Shown here piece by piece: positions 9,678 to 19,623 of a stretch of 64,000 nt of DNA. Source of the DNA: Ectocarpus siliculosus. Lineage: Eukaryota; Sar; Phaeophyceae; Ectocarpales; Ectocarpaceae. The notes beneath the pieces were generated by a model. It was not told the origin of the DNA and did no database searches. It saw only the letters and a list, made by a program, of their open reading frames with translations. The stretch's first letter is position 1; each line of letters opens with the position of its first letter. The stretch spans positions 4,021,774-4,085,773 of the forward strand of contig FN649740.1 in assembly GCA_000310025.1 (NCBI GenBank), given 5' to 3'. The position numbers and the translations under genes are program-made.

Positions 9678-12600
9678 ATGGGATTCAATTCGCTCTCCCG
9701 CTTGTCTAAAAGCGTGGCTTCGGTCAGGATTGATATTGAAAACGGACAAGGCAAACATCATGTCATCGTCGACGGCGGGTTCCTAAATCACCGCATGTGT
9801 TTGAGGGGGGTAGCGGCGGCAAATTTACTTCTCAACAACGACGTCTCCCGTCAAGTAGAGGAGTGTGCCCGAGATATGAAGCTTTTTGAAGATCGCAATT
9901 TCCTAGTGACGGTAGTGTTCGACGGTCGGCCGCCTCCGGCCAAGAGTGGGACATCTCAACACCGACGAGAAAGGAGGCAGAAGAGTGCACAACAGGCGCG
10001 CGCTCTACACGACGCCGGTGGCTGTCCCGTGGAGATCAACAAGTTGGCCAGCGCTGCTTGTGCTTTCGACGGTCGAGTTACCGCTGAGATCGCAACGCGC
10101 TTGAGAGCCCGTATCAGGGGGGAGGTTTACATCGCCCCAGGCGAAGCGGATCCACAGCTTGTAGTTTTCCAGGACATCCATCTCGCAACAGGGGCGAACG
10201 TGTACGTGTATGCCAATGACTCCGACTTAACAGTTCTTGGGGTACGGGATCTTTTGGTGGAAGTGGTCAAGAACGCGAGAGGAGAGCATGTCGGAAGATG
10301 CGTCCGGCAGAGGCTGCTCTTCCAACCCACCGCATGGTCCTTCCTCCGGAGCGGGGATGCTCATGGTTGGCTGCGCCAGCTGCACGGGATACACCAGCCA
10401 GTTGACGAGGGCTTAGACTACACGCCTCTACCGGAACCGACCGCCCGCCGCCGCCTTCTCTTGTTCGCCATTATCGTAGGCAACGACTTCGCGAAATTCA
10501 AAAATGTCGGACCAGTTACTGCTGCAAGGCTAGCTTTCGTTGACACCGAAAGCGTGTCTGGGCGGCATCTTTGCTACCATTCGATGCGGTTGTGGGATAC
10601 CTGGCCTCAAGGCTGCTGGTGGAGTCCAGGGAGGAGGACACGCCTGCTGTGCGGCGTGAGTTTGAGATCCGACTGCGCGCCTGCCACACCATGTTTACAC
10701 AGCCCGTGGTGTGGAACCCGCTGAGCGGCGAACTCCAACATTTGTCCGGCGCGCCGACCAGGGAGGAAATCACCCGCCATACAGGTCAGTGTTCCGCGTT
10801 TTTGTGTGTGTAAAAATGGGTTAGGTACCTGAGACCAGCTTTTGGTTGATGTTTCCCGACATCACCCTACTTGTAGTCGGGCGCCAGCAGTGAGACCTTA
10901 CACACTAGTAAAATGTGTCCTTTACACTGGAGTCTGCGTGCACAAGGAGGTCTGATGTACCTTCAAACATGCTTTCTACAAAGTAGATTTGCAGGTAAAC
11001 CCACCAATGACCTCGGTCTGGCTTTGCTCGTCCCGTATTACACGGCTCCCGCTGTACTGCATACTGTGTAAGCCTGCCGTACTGAAGCAGATACATTTAG
11101 TGACGGCGTTGCATATACTATCGCCTGAACTCCCTTCACTGTCATGCTCGCATCCTGCACGTACAGGGACGTTGGAGCTATCCCCGCTGGCGTCCCGTGT
11201 GGCCCGGGGAGATGTCTGTCCGCTGACCGGGCGCGAATGGGACCCACCGCTGGGTACAGCACAAGCGAAGGGGCAGGCGGTAGGCGAGGATGCTGGCAGG
11301 CAGAAGAAAAGGGCAACACCCGAGACGGCTAGCACCCGCCCCCCGAATGCTAGCAGCAGGGCGTCTCGCGCTCGAGGTCCTCAAGACACAAACAACTACC
11401 GCGAGCACGGCTTCAGCAGACTCCCGGGGGAGACTGAAGATTACACCAAGTGGACCGTGCCTAAGCTTCGCGAGTTTCTAAGCGTGAGTAAAATATGGGT
11501 TTTTAGCGACATTTTTTCTAGAGAGCTACTGTCAGTAGGGTACTAGTCGGGGAGGGTACTTTACAGTTATGGCTGTGACAGAATATTTGGTCCGTAGACT
11601 ATTACTACTTCGAAATATATTTTGGGTAAAGAGTGCATCCTGTGTTGTAAACTTGGCGCTTCGTCATATTTCAGACTGCCGTTACTGGCTTCCGGGTGCG
11701 CCTGTCGACCATCCAACAGCAGGTTGAGCGATGTACGCACACACGCTTACAAAAGAGACCACACACCACGTTCCGCTTTGCACACAGCGCACTGCGGCTG
11801 CTGTTAGTAAGGTTCGGGGCGGATATCCCGATTGGTTTAAGAAGTAATGTATTTGAAATAGCCCCAAAATGGTACCCCACAAGTTATCACAAGTTGTGCG
11901 ATTTTGGACTGTAGTTAAATTGTTCGCGTACGGTGGGCCACGCTCAGAGCAGATTAAGTACACCATTGGCGCCGGATATGTGCAATTCAGCCCCCCTCGC
12001 AGTATGTTTACGGTAATGGTCACGTTGACCACAAGTCAGATATTGATGTCCGTCAACCACTTCGTTACAGCAGTCGTTCGAACACGGGATTATTGTGCGT
12101 AGGGTAACAACGAACCTACAAGTTTTGGTTTCTTCGCGTTCTGTTCGAGGCAGCGGTGGGGTACGAGATGCACGCGGCAACTGCACGTGGAGATTGCAAA
12201 TTGTAACCGAAGATATACATTGTTCTTCGCCTAAGATAAGCGAGTGGGTTTCGGTGTGCGTCATCAGCTAAGCATGAACATATATGCGCCCCACACGCTT
12301 GGGATTCTCCTCTTGTCGTGTGCATTTCTGCCGTCAGGTTTTTAGGTGTCTCAACAACGCCGGGACCAGTGGGTTCAACAAAGCACTCCTTGCTCAGATG
12401 GCTGGGGATGTCGTCAGGCTGATTAGGAGCTGCGGTGTGTTGGACACCAACTTGGCGTTTCGCCATCCTGTTCCGGACCTCAGCTCTTTTGAGGAAAAGG
12501 AGGCCAGGCTAATGCCGGATCTTCCTGCGACAGGGCTGCGCATAAAGGAGTGGTCCGCTATGCGGCGGTATCTCCCCGAGATATCGAAAGCCGTCATCTT

Positions 12601-13984
12601 ACGGTTCATGGGAGAAGTGAACAAACTCGCCGGCGAGGGCTCGCGGCTCTGGTATAGATCGCTGCAGCGGGTGTTGGACATGGGGAACCTCAGCAGGTTT
12701 TGGGCCGCTCCGGCAGCGGGGGGCATTATGTGGATTGGGACTAGGTGAGGCGCACGAAATGCACCCCGCCTGGAAGGAGGATAGGCATATACTGCTTCGC
12801 GTTGCCGTCATATTGTTTCCGGTGTGTGTTCTAACGTTATGTTTTGATGTTCGGATTACTTAGATGGAGTATGCTTGATCTAGTCCCGACGTACGATTCG
12901 ACGGTGACAGCCCAGCATATTGCCACCCGGGCCTGTGTGCATCATGCGCACACGTACTTTCCGTTGCATTCGTGCTTTTCTGCCTTGACCATGTTTACAA
13001 CCGTGTAGATGTTCCCGTCGGAATGACGATGATGCCAGCATCGTACACAAAACAAGTTACCCTCTACGATACTCGAGGGACAGACCCGGTCCCCCACGTG
13101 TTCTTGCCTTGTTTCCCCGCACGTCATGACGGTGCGGTACGCTGCATTTCGTTGACTTTGTTTTCGATCGTTGCCTGCTCCGTCAGCAACGTTGTAGTGG
13201 AGATTAAAAACTCGAAAATGAAAGACTGCGCCTAACAACCTTCCCATCCCGATGAAATCATCTCCAACTGATAACACACAGCGCGGGCGCCTCCTTCTCG
13301 GCCGACAAGGAGTACCGCGTCCGCATCAAACTACGAGTGGAAGAAGTGGATGAGAGCGCACCCCCGACGGAGCAAGAAGAGAAGGAGGGGGAGGAAGAGG
13401 AGGAGGTCGTGGGCAATGACCCGCGGTCGGCGCAAACCCTGGTAGCCCTGGAGGTCATCGCGGCTCTCTGCGAATGTCCTGCAGGCATTAAGGGGGGGTG
13501 CTCCCACGCCGCCATGGCGCTGTTTTTAGGTAGACTGCTCCAGATGTCTGAAGAACAGCTAGTCACGTTCAATCCTACCACGTGTACGGGAATGGCATGC
13601 CGCTGGATAATGCAGCATGGCAAGGGTTCTCGATCGGCCAAACAGCAGTGCGAGCTATACGGCATGAGTATGTCGGTAGGAACCACGGTCGTCCGGAGTG
13701 TTCGGGACCCGAAAGGGAATGTAGGATGGGACGACGACAAACAAGTCCACGCGAGTGGGGTTCCACCCATAGATCGAATGAACCAATTCAACCCGCATCC
13801 TACCGGGGGAATGTGGGCCGCACGCAATGTGCACTTCGATGCTGGCGAGGACATCAGCAAACTCAAGAGGGACAAATTAATGGCGTTCGTAAATCACGAG
13901 AGGCGATCGGACCACCAAGAGGTGTGCCTGGATTATCTACCGTCAAGAGTACGCGAAGAAAACAATTCTGCACACTGTGGGTAG
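9678..13984 (+). CDS. Transposon gene B: FEN1/XPG-like nuclease fused to a SAP-like motif and a SWIM zinc finger
   Basis: Exons chain in phase at 9678-10784, 11167-11483, 11675-11722, 12338-12744 and 13282-13984, giving about 860 residues. The N-terminus has the flap-nuclease acidic residues in order: VIVDGG (D32), VFDGRPPPAKSG (D82), APGEADPQ (E156, D158), ANDSDLTVLG (D181, D183) and VGNDFAKFKNVGP (D270, then a helix-hairpin-helix-like segment). Next are a basic linker, a SAP-like motif (WTVPKLREFLS, split by an intron), a helical region and, in the last exon, an acidic stretch followed by the SWIM motif CECPAGIKGGCSHAAMALF. One frameshift near 10545-10570 separates GNDFAK...VDTES from LLPFDAVVGYLASRLL; no intron fits. 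Start chosen at the Met before GFNSLSRL; an upstream in-frame extension is open. Likely role: DNA processing during transposition, replacing the YqaJ nuclease usually joined to SWIM. Confidence 0.7.
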
Positions 13985-14852
13985 CCACGTTGAAAAGTGC
14001 TTGCGTGTGCATTCGTGAAGTGATTCTGTGTATGTGGCGGGCGGGGGTCGTGGGTTGCTGTAGTTGTCACGACCCAAGCTGGGGCGTGTTTCTCTCTTGC
14101 CCGGAGGGGAACTTGGTGGAGGAATGCGGTACAAGAGGAGGGAGGGGGGCGGAGGGGGGGGGGGGGGGGAACCTTTTTTTTTTTTATGGATTTAGGCTAA
14201 TTTTGCACCTGGGCCTGCCTGGGGATACAACATGGTGTTTTCCGCTACGAAGTATGTGTTACTCTCGTCTTGAAACCCTTTGACACCGATTCTACGCTGT
14301 GATGCGAATACCCCGATGCCTAAAATACAACGTTACAAAAATCGACGACAGGTTGCACTCTTCAACCCCAATACCCTATTCTTCGCACTGTGTCGCACGG
14401 GGAGCCAGCAAGATGCACGAAACCTCTAACATGGCACCGAAACACGGGGTTCGGTTGTGCCAAGCCCTAGGCAATATACAGTTCGATGAGGTCGTCATCC
14501 TAGGCGTCTTCCCGTTTCCCGTGTTAACATTCGCACGCTCGCTGTTCGCCGCGTTACCTTACGTCCCACGAGGACAGCACTGACGCTGCAAGAGATTCAT
14601 CTTGTTCCGTCCCCAAGGAAATTCCAGACGCGATAGTCTAACTCCAACATAAGGATGTCCAACGTTCACGAGGGTTACCAAACAAAGAGTGTTCCGTCCG
14701 AGGCCTGGAAACAACCGATGCAAGTCATGGGCCGGTATGCCGTTCACCAACCCAACACTACGCCCGAAAAAAGAACTCGTTTCTCAGCAAAAAAGAAACA
14801 ACTCTAAACTCCAACAGGAGATGAAGAAAGAAATAAGAGAAGACTAACAAAT
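13985..14852. other. Spacer between convergent transposon genes B and C
   Basis: No coding signal seen. It contains a G-run at about 14153-14170 followed by a T-run. The two genes converge here, so polyadenylation signals for both should lie in this spacer, but I could not pick them with confidence. Confidence 0.4.
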
Positions 14853-17143
14853 TTACTTATCGCTCTTGAACGGCTGCTGAATCATGTTTACTAGAGCTGC
14901 AACCACATGGAAGCACATCTCCAAGTGATCGAGTTGCTTATGGTTGAATCTCTTGTCGACGATGCTCCACTTCTTCATGGCCCCGATTGCCCGCTGTACA
15001 TGAATGCGCAAATTCGCTACCTTCCAGTTGGATTCCATGTCGGCTTCAGTGAACTGCTTCTCCTTCTGCCGCTTGTAAGGGGGCGCCACGTACAGGAAAC
15101 CTTCCTCGATCAACAACGGCGACAAAGAATTGAACCCCTTGTCCGCCATGACCATGAGGCCTTCGTGATCAAGACCATTGTCCCTCATGGCGTCGACAAG
15201 ACCAGACGCCTTTACAACCTCAACATCGGACATCCTACCGGGATACGCGGGCCCAATGTAACAAATCGCACCCCCAGGGGTGACCGCGACAAGTAATTTC
15301 GCCGTCTGTCTGCCCTTGTACGTGGAATATGTGATCCAGTTACAGTCAGTTTGCCAAGACCTGCAAATTTCTATCTCAGTGGCGTCCAGAACTAGAACAC
15401 ACTTTGCATACCCATGATCGACAAAGTTCTGCGGGACGAACTCGTCCACCTCTGCTAAAGTAGGAAGCCGAACCAAAGGCCGAAGACTACGCCAAAGGAA
15501 GTTTAACCACGTCGTGAACGCCCTCCCCCCGGTAGTGGACACCAAACAGGGCCGATGCCACCACAATCGGCGTTGCGGTGCGCAGGATCATCAAAGTGAA
15601 AAAAAGTCCGTTCACTCCCCGAAATATCTTTCGCCTCTGCTCAACCCTTGTCCCGTCTGCTGTTATCCCGCCTCCCTCTCGCTGGTCATAGAACACCATA
15701 TTCTCCGCCTGACCCTCAGCATCCAGGAACTCGTACAACTTCTGCAGGCGGTGGCACGTGGGGTGATGACGAAGATGCGACAAAGGTAGCATTGCGGGTA
15801 TCAGCACATGAAAACTATTTGCATGACTCGGGTGACAGTAGATATCACATGAAATATTATGACTGCATCCGACTGGCGCGGAGTCTTCGTGACCTTTCGT
15901 TGCCGTTAAACGAAACACGAACCCTCCATTTTCCCAACAGAAGAGCAGCAACAGCAGCAGTCACCCTATAGAGGCGAAAAACAACAAGGGTCGATCCGAA
16001 CTCTGCTAGATTGGTAGCGAAATCAATACAATGGAAGGAACTTACATACCGCACTGCCGCGCTATCTCATGCTCGACGAGAAATATGTCACTATGGCCTT
16101 TTATGTCAAGAACAACGATGTACGCGCTGCTGTATGCATGACAATGTATGCATTCTTCAGCAGCGGTCATTGGAGCATATGCTTATTTTACAACTAACTG
16201 CTGCTGTGTCGGCGGCATGCAGTAATGTGGCGTGCTCGTCGCTTGCGGAACTGGCCGGTTTAGAGAGAGACAGAGCGAGAGACAGAGGGAAAGAGAGGGA
16301 GAGAGAGGGAGGGACACATGGGCAGAGAGCGACAGAGCGATTGACAGAGAGAGAGAAAGAGAAAGAGAGAGAGAGAGAGAGACACACACACACAGCGAGA
16401 GCCAGAGAGAGACGGAGAGTCGTGCAGCCGGCCGACCAAGCAAGCAAGTGCTAGGACCTACAAACATGTATTGACCAAGCAAGTGCTAGCACATATCCTA
16501 CGTTACGGACGGTCTTGGGTACTCTGATTACACGCACAAGCCTCAGAACACTTACCTCGAGAGACTCATGGTCCCTGAGACCGACGAGGGAGCGAACTCC
16601 CACAGGCTGTACAGAACGCAGTAAGTTGTGGTCGATCCCAATCACACCAGGGGCTGTTCCTGCCGCGTCCTTTGCACTCCTCTCGTTCTGCTTCGCTTCC
16701 TTAAGCTCCGCCTTCAGCACCGAGATGCGTAGCCTAAGCTTCCTCGCCTCGCCATTGAGTCGTCGCTGTTCCTCGTTGTCATCCAGCAGTGCTGCCCTGT
16801 ATCTTGTCACCAGAGCATCGGACTTCCGACTCCTTGCAAGGGCACCCCTCGAAGCATTGAACATTTCGTCGCTTGACTGGTCTGGCAGAGCTCCATCTTT
16901 AACCCTTACACCCAACGTACTACCATCCACCGAGTTGATAGTGTTCTCGGCTTCCAGGCTCCCAGGTGGGAAGTGAGCAGCGGAAATCCTTGCGTCGCGT
17001 ACTGGCCTCGGGAGGTCGCTCCGGCCGAAAAGGGCGTGGCACCAGCTTGCTCTCTTCTCAGGGTCAATCGGCATCCGTATGGTTGCGTGTCCGCCGTCTA
17101 CTCGGCAAAATTCAGTATCACAGACGCACTTGTGGTTCCCCAT
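14853..17143 (-). pseudogene. Transposon gene C: THAP-like/HTH/DDE transposase, frameshifted, catalytic Glu changed to Gln
   Basis: Exon 1 (17143-16556) starts MGNHKCVCDTEFC. It has a THAP-like pattern ending DARISAAHFPPGSL, where the usual third Cys before the His is missing, followed by an Arg/Glu-rich coiled coil. After a GTAAGT donor, exon 2 starts at 15741 in phase 0 (KLYEFLDAEGQAENMVFYDQ) and leads into a helix-turn-helix (SALFGV / TTGGRAFTTWLNFL). That motif is split by a one-base frameshift at about 15535-15550. The DDE_Tnp_4 domain follows: VLDATEIEIC (first Asp), YSTYKGRQTAKLLVAV, MADKGFN (second Asp). The third acidic residue, expected in a VERAIG-type motif, is Gln (HVQRAIGAMKKW; CAG codon at 14994-14996). 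Stop at 14853. Probably inactive. Confidence 0.8.
16263..16405. repeat. GA-rich microsatellite in the transposase intron
   Basis: An interrupted GAGA/GACAGA run with a short (CA)n at its right end, within the intron between the two transposase exons. It gives spurious Arg/Glu or Ser/Leu open frames. Confidence 0.85.
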
Positions 17144-17159
17144 CGGGGTGTCGGTCGCA

Positions 17160-17614
17160 GCAATCGAGTCGGATGTGAAGGCGATACCGGAGAATACCGG
17201 AGAGAGTGGGTGTGGATTGCTGCCTTGGTGCTGTGGTTGCTGTCGCTGTGGCTTGTTGTGGCTTGTGTTTTTTGTTTTTTGTTTGAAAGGGCGGAATGCG
17301 GTGAGATTTGCGCTGGTGTGACGTTGTGGGTGCTATTCAAGCCAGGTGTATCAATCATCTCGTGGCTGTTGTTGTATGCACCCCCTTGGCGCAGAAAGTG
17401 GCCTGCGGTGCGTAAGGGTGTGTGTGTAACCCGTGTCCAGCGCTGTAACAACGTTGTGAGGCCTGTGCATCCGAGGGCGGTGCTAGGATGATGAGCCCAC
17501 CACAACGAGAACCTGGGGGCAAATGTGTCTTGTAAATAGACTGGGAATCGGCCTGACCCCCCCCCCCCCCCACAGCCACTTTTGGGAATTTGGCGGCCCA
17601 ATTGCAGGAAGCCT
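17160..17614 (-). repeat. Right terminal inverted repeat of the 14.7-kb transposon
   Basis: Inverted partner of 2949-3381, including the C-run at about 17559-17571 and the outer GGCCCAATTGCAGGAAGCCT. The transposase start codon at 17143 lies immediately inside it. Confidence 0.85.
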
Positions 17615-17665
17615 ATGGATCAATGCTAGAAAAAACTAAACCGACCATCACAATAAAATAGGTGC

Positions 17666-17737
17666 CTGTGAGGTGGTTCTCGCTGAGCCGCAGCCACTGC
17701 AGCTGTCGGAGATCTCCTAGCTCTGGCGGGATGTTGC
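17666..17737 (-). CDS. LRR cassette 10 with a GC donor
   Basis: A 72-nt exon, core LGDLRQLQWLRLSENHLTG, acceptor TGGCAG. The donor reads GCACCT rather than GTACCT as in its direct duplicate, cassette 15 (18657-18728). It may use a GC-AG intron or be weakly spliced. It is the first cassette right of the transposon. Confidence 0.7.
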
Positions 17738-17855
17738 CTGCCAGACGAAGGGAAAATAAGAAGTGGGCGAGAGAAAAACGAAATTAATCCCCCCGGCGTC
17801 TAGAAAAACGATCCTGCCAACGCATACACGGGATTCATCCTGCACGACTTCTCAC

Positions 17856-17927
17856 CGGCCAGCTGGTTATTCGAAAGATAGAGAGACTTCAGTGCCTCGA
17901 GCTCTCCCAGCTCCGGGGGAATGGGCC
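17856..17927 (-). CDS. LRR cassette 11
   Basis: Intact 72-nt exon, core LGELEALKSLYLSNNQLAG, acceptor CTCCAG, donor GTGAGA. A truncated near-copy is at 18316-18358. Confidence 0.75.
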
Positions 17928-18018
17928 CTGGAGCGAAGTGCAAGCAGGAATTCAGCGGAAATTGAGAGGGGGGAAACATAAAATTTCCCGGCTTCTAGAA
18001 AAGCAGTTACTCACACTT

Positions 18019-18045
18019 AATGGACGCCAACGCGTTAGCGTCCAT
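18019..18045. repeat. Palindrome, type B arms with ACGCGT core
   Basis: AATGGACGCCA, core ACGCGT, then TAGCGTCCATT. It shares the GGACGCCA arm of the type-B sites, but the centre is ACGCGT instead of ACTAGT. Confidence 0.8.
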
Positions 18046-18112
18046 TCACGCGGTGGCGGGGCACAAAATATGTTCGAGAAAAAAAAGTATTCAAATGTCA
18101 TCAGTCTCTCAC

Positions 18113-18184
18113 CGCTGAGCTGGTTGATGGACAGGTCGAGCCGCGTGAGCTTATTGAGAGCGCCGAGCTGCGCCGGGATCGCAC
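18113..18184 (-). CDS. LRR cassette 12
   Basis: Intact 72-nt exon, core LGALNKLTRLDLSINQLSG, acceptor CTCCAG, donor GTGAGA. Sister of cassette 8. Confidence 0.75.
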
Positions 18185-18256
18185 CTGGAGAAGAGTAACA
18201 CATTAGCGGGGGATATAGAAATAAATCACCCGGCTCTCTTATTTCAATATCACCGA

Positions 18257-18300
18257 TCTCCGTAGATCTTGTCCCGCCAACGCATACACGGGATTCATCC
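18257..18300. repeat. Chimeric junction: type-A half joined to type-C half
   Basis: The left side is GATCTCCGTAGATCTTGTCC (type A). After CGCCAACGCAT it continues as ACACGGGATTCATCC, the right half of the type-C palindrome family. It is no longer self-complementary. Confidence 0.8.
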
Positions 18301-18315
18301 CGCACGACTTCTCAC

Positions 18316-18358
18316 CGGTCAGCTGGTTATTCGAAAGGTAGAGAGACGTCAGTTCGTG
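18316..18358 (-). pseudogene. LRR cassette 13, 5'-truncated copy of cassette 11
   Basis: Only the C-terminal part remains (LTSLYLSNNQLTG plus a GTGAG donor). The sequence diverges from cassette 11 abruptly at about 18358. No acceptor. Confidence 0.7.
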
Positions 18359-18464
18359 GGTGAGTAGGTGTTAAGGAAGCGATCGGCTGAACATTTCTCT
18401 AGAAGGCGGGACATTTTTCGTGCTTACCCCCGCTGAATAAATAAGTCTCGTCTTTTCGCTGCAG

Positions 18465-18536
18465 GTGCCATCCCAACGGAGCTGGGGAGCCTGGCAGCAG
18501 TGCAAAAGCTTTACCTCGGGTGCAACCAGTTGAGCG
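18465..18536 (+). CDS. LRR cassette 14, intact, plus orientation
   Basis: A 72-nt exon, core LGSLAAVQKLYLGCNQLSG, acceptor CTGCAG, donor GTGAGT; antisense to the receptor gene. Confidence 0.7.
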
Positions 18537-18568
18537 GTGAGTATCTAAAATTTTGTGATCGAATTTTA

Positions 18569-18604
18569 GGATGAATCCCGCCATCGCATTGGCGAAATTC
18601 ATCC
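18569..18604. repeat. Type-C palindrome
   Basis: GGATGAATCCCGCCA and TGGCGAAATTCATCC form arms around TCGCAT. The flanking CATGGACCAATGC shows the uninserted state of the intron that received the 14.7-kb transposon at 2949. Confidence 0.8.
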
Positions 18605-18656
18605 ATGGACCAATGCTAGAAAAAAATTAAGCCGACCATCAATGTAAAAAAGGTAC

Positions 18657-18728
18657 CTGTGAGGTGGTTCTCGTTGAGTAACAGCAGCTGCAGCTGTCGG
18701 AGATCTCCTAGCTCTGTCGGAATGTTGC
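18657..18728 (-). CDS. LRR cassette 15
   Basis: Intact 72-nt exon, core LGDLRQLQLLLLNENHLTG, acceptor TGGCAG, donor GTACCT. Exon plus flanks (about 18600-18800) are a direct duplicate of 17615-17810. Confidence 0.75.
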
Positions 18729-18891
18729 CTGCCAGACGAAAGGAAAATAACACGTTGGCGGGAGAACACAAAAATTAATCACCCGGTGTCTAGAAAAACG
18801 GTCCTGCCAACGCATCGACGGAATTTCATGTATACATCAATATTTTGTTCAAAAGTCGAAACAAATTTCAAGCCCGATCTGAAGGACTCAC

Positions 18892-18963
18892 CGTCTAACT
18901 TGTTCCAGCTGAGGTCCAGGATCTCCAAGGTGCTTAGATCTCCTAGCTGTGGTGGGATGGGTC
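18892..18963 (-). CDS. LRR cassette 16
   Basis: Intact 72-nt exon, core LGDLSTLEILDLSWNKLDG, acceptor TACAG, donor GTGAGT. Confidence 0.75.
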
Positions 18964-19028
18964 CTGTAGATCGGGCATCAAAGCATTTTATTGATATCCG
19001 AAATAACATAGGTTGATTATAGACACGC

Positions 19029-19072
19029 GATCTCCGTAGATCTTGTCCCGCGCACTGCATACACGGGATTCA
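19029..19072. repeat. Chimeric junction: type-A half joined to type-C half
   Basis: GATCTCCGTAGATCTTGTCC followed by CGCGCACTGCATACACGGGATTCAT. Same kind of A/C hybrid as at 18257-18300, at a different cassette boundary. Confidence 0.75.
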
Positions 19073-19097
19073 TACTACACTTGAACAAACAACTCAC

Positions 19098-19169
19098 CGG
19101 ATAGCTGATTACTCCGAAGATTGAGCCATCGCAGCGCTGTGAGCTTTCCCACCTCCGGTGGGATGGCCC
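19098..19169 (-). CDS. LRR cassette 17
   Basis: Intact 72-nt exon, core VGKLTALRWLNLRSNQLSG, acceptor GTGCAG, donor GTGAGT. Confidence 0.75.
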
Positions 19170-19232
19170 CTGCACGCAGAAGAGTTGTCCGAACACGGGG
19201 GAATATATTACAATTGCCCGCTGGCTTTTGTC

Positions 19233-19270
19233 GATCTCCGTAGATCTTGTCCCGCCCACTAGTTGGCGTC
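19233..19270. repeat. Chimeric half-site junction left of cassette 18 (A-left / B-right)
   Basis: Type-A left arm GATCTCCGTAGATCTTGTCC, core ACTAGT at 19258-19263, then the type-B arm TTGGCGTCC. It forms a pair with the B-left/A-right junction at 19512-19553. Confidence 0.8.
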
Positions 19271-19347
19271 CTCTTGAAAATCGAGAGGCGGGATAATATT
19301 TCTTGTTTTTTTGTCGCGCTTGATTTGTATCGCCCTCCTGCTCGCAG

Positions 19348-19419
19348 GCCCCATCCCGCGGGAGCTCGGGAACCTCGCAGCGCTACACGACCTCAGCCTT
19401 GGAAACAACGAGCTAAGCG
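19348..19419 (+). CDS. LRR cassette 18, intact, plus orientation, inside an opened palindrome
   Basis: A 72-nt exon, core LGNLAALHDLSLGNNELSG, acceptor CTCGCAG, donor GTGAGT. With its flanking introns it makes a 259-bp unit (19264-19522) lying between two ACTAGT hexamers. The outer sequences are the two halves of a type-A palindrome and the inner ends are type-B half-sites. Confidence 0.75.
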
Positions 19420-19511
19420 GTGAGTTATGGAGAGCAACATGATACTTGCATGATATTTGCAAATTCGGAGGAGACAAAAGAAAAATCCCCGCGCTTTCCG
19501 TACAAAAGTTT

Positions 19512-19553
19512 CGTGGACGCCAACTAGTTGGCGAGACAAGATCTATGGAGATC
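19512..19553. repeat. Chimeric half-site junction right of cassette 18 (B-left / A-right)
   Basis: Type-B left arm CGTGGACGCCA, core ACTAGT at 19523-19528, then a diverged type-A right arm GAGACAAGATCTATGGAGAT. Reciprocal to 19233-19270. Confidence 0.8.
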
Positions 19554-19623
19554 CGTTGTCTTGAAAATTGAGAGGTGGAAATTTTTTAATTTCCCCCAGC
19601 AAACATGTGATACTCGTCTGCAG

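Larger units (their letters stand above)
2949..17614. mobile_element. 14.7-kb TIR DNA transposon (IS5/ISL2EU-like) inside the LRR array
   Basis: The element is bounded by inverted repeats starting AGGCTTCC and ending GGAAGCCT, with dinucleotide AT on both sides (2947-2948 and 17615-17616). A paralogous, uninserted intron at about 18595-18620 reads ATTCATCCATGGACCAATGC, which fits insertion at CCATGG with duplication of AT. It holds three multi-exon genes: a Cys-rich protein (3460-8424), a FEN-SAP-SWIM protein (9678-13984) and a THAP/DDE transposase (17143-14853, minus). From family knowledge, ISL2EU-type elements have 2-bp duplications, THAP-containing transposases and an accessory nuclease. 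That assignment is inference. The transposase is damaged, so this copy may be immobile. Confidence 0.8.

Noticed and set aside
16157-16482. Ser/Leu-rich or Arg/Glu-rich proteins at the GA microsatellite
   Set aside because: Composition-driven open frames within the transposase intron.
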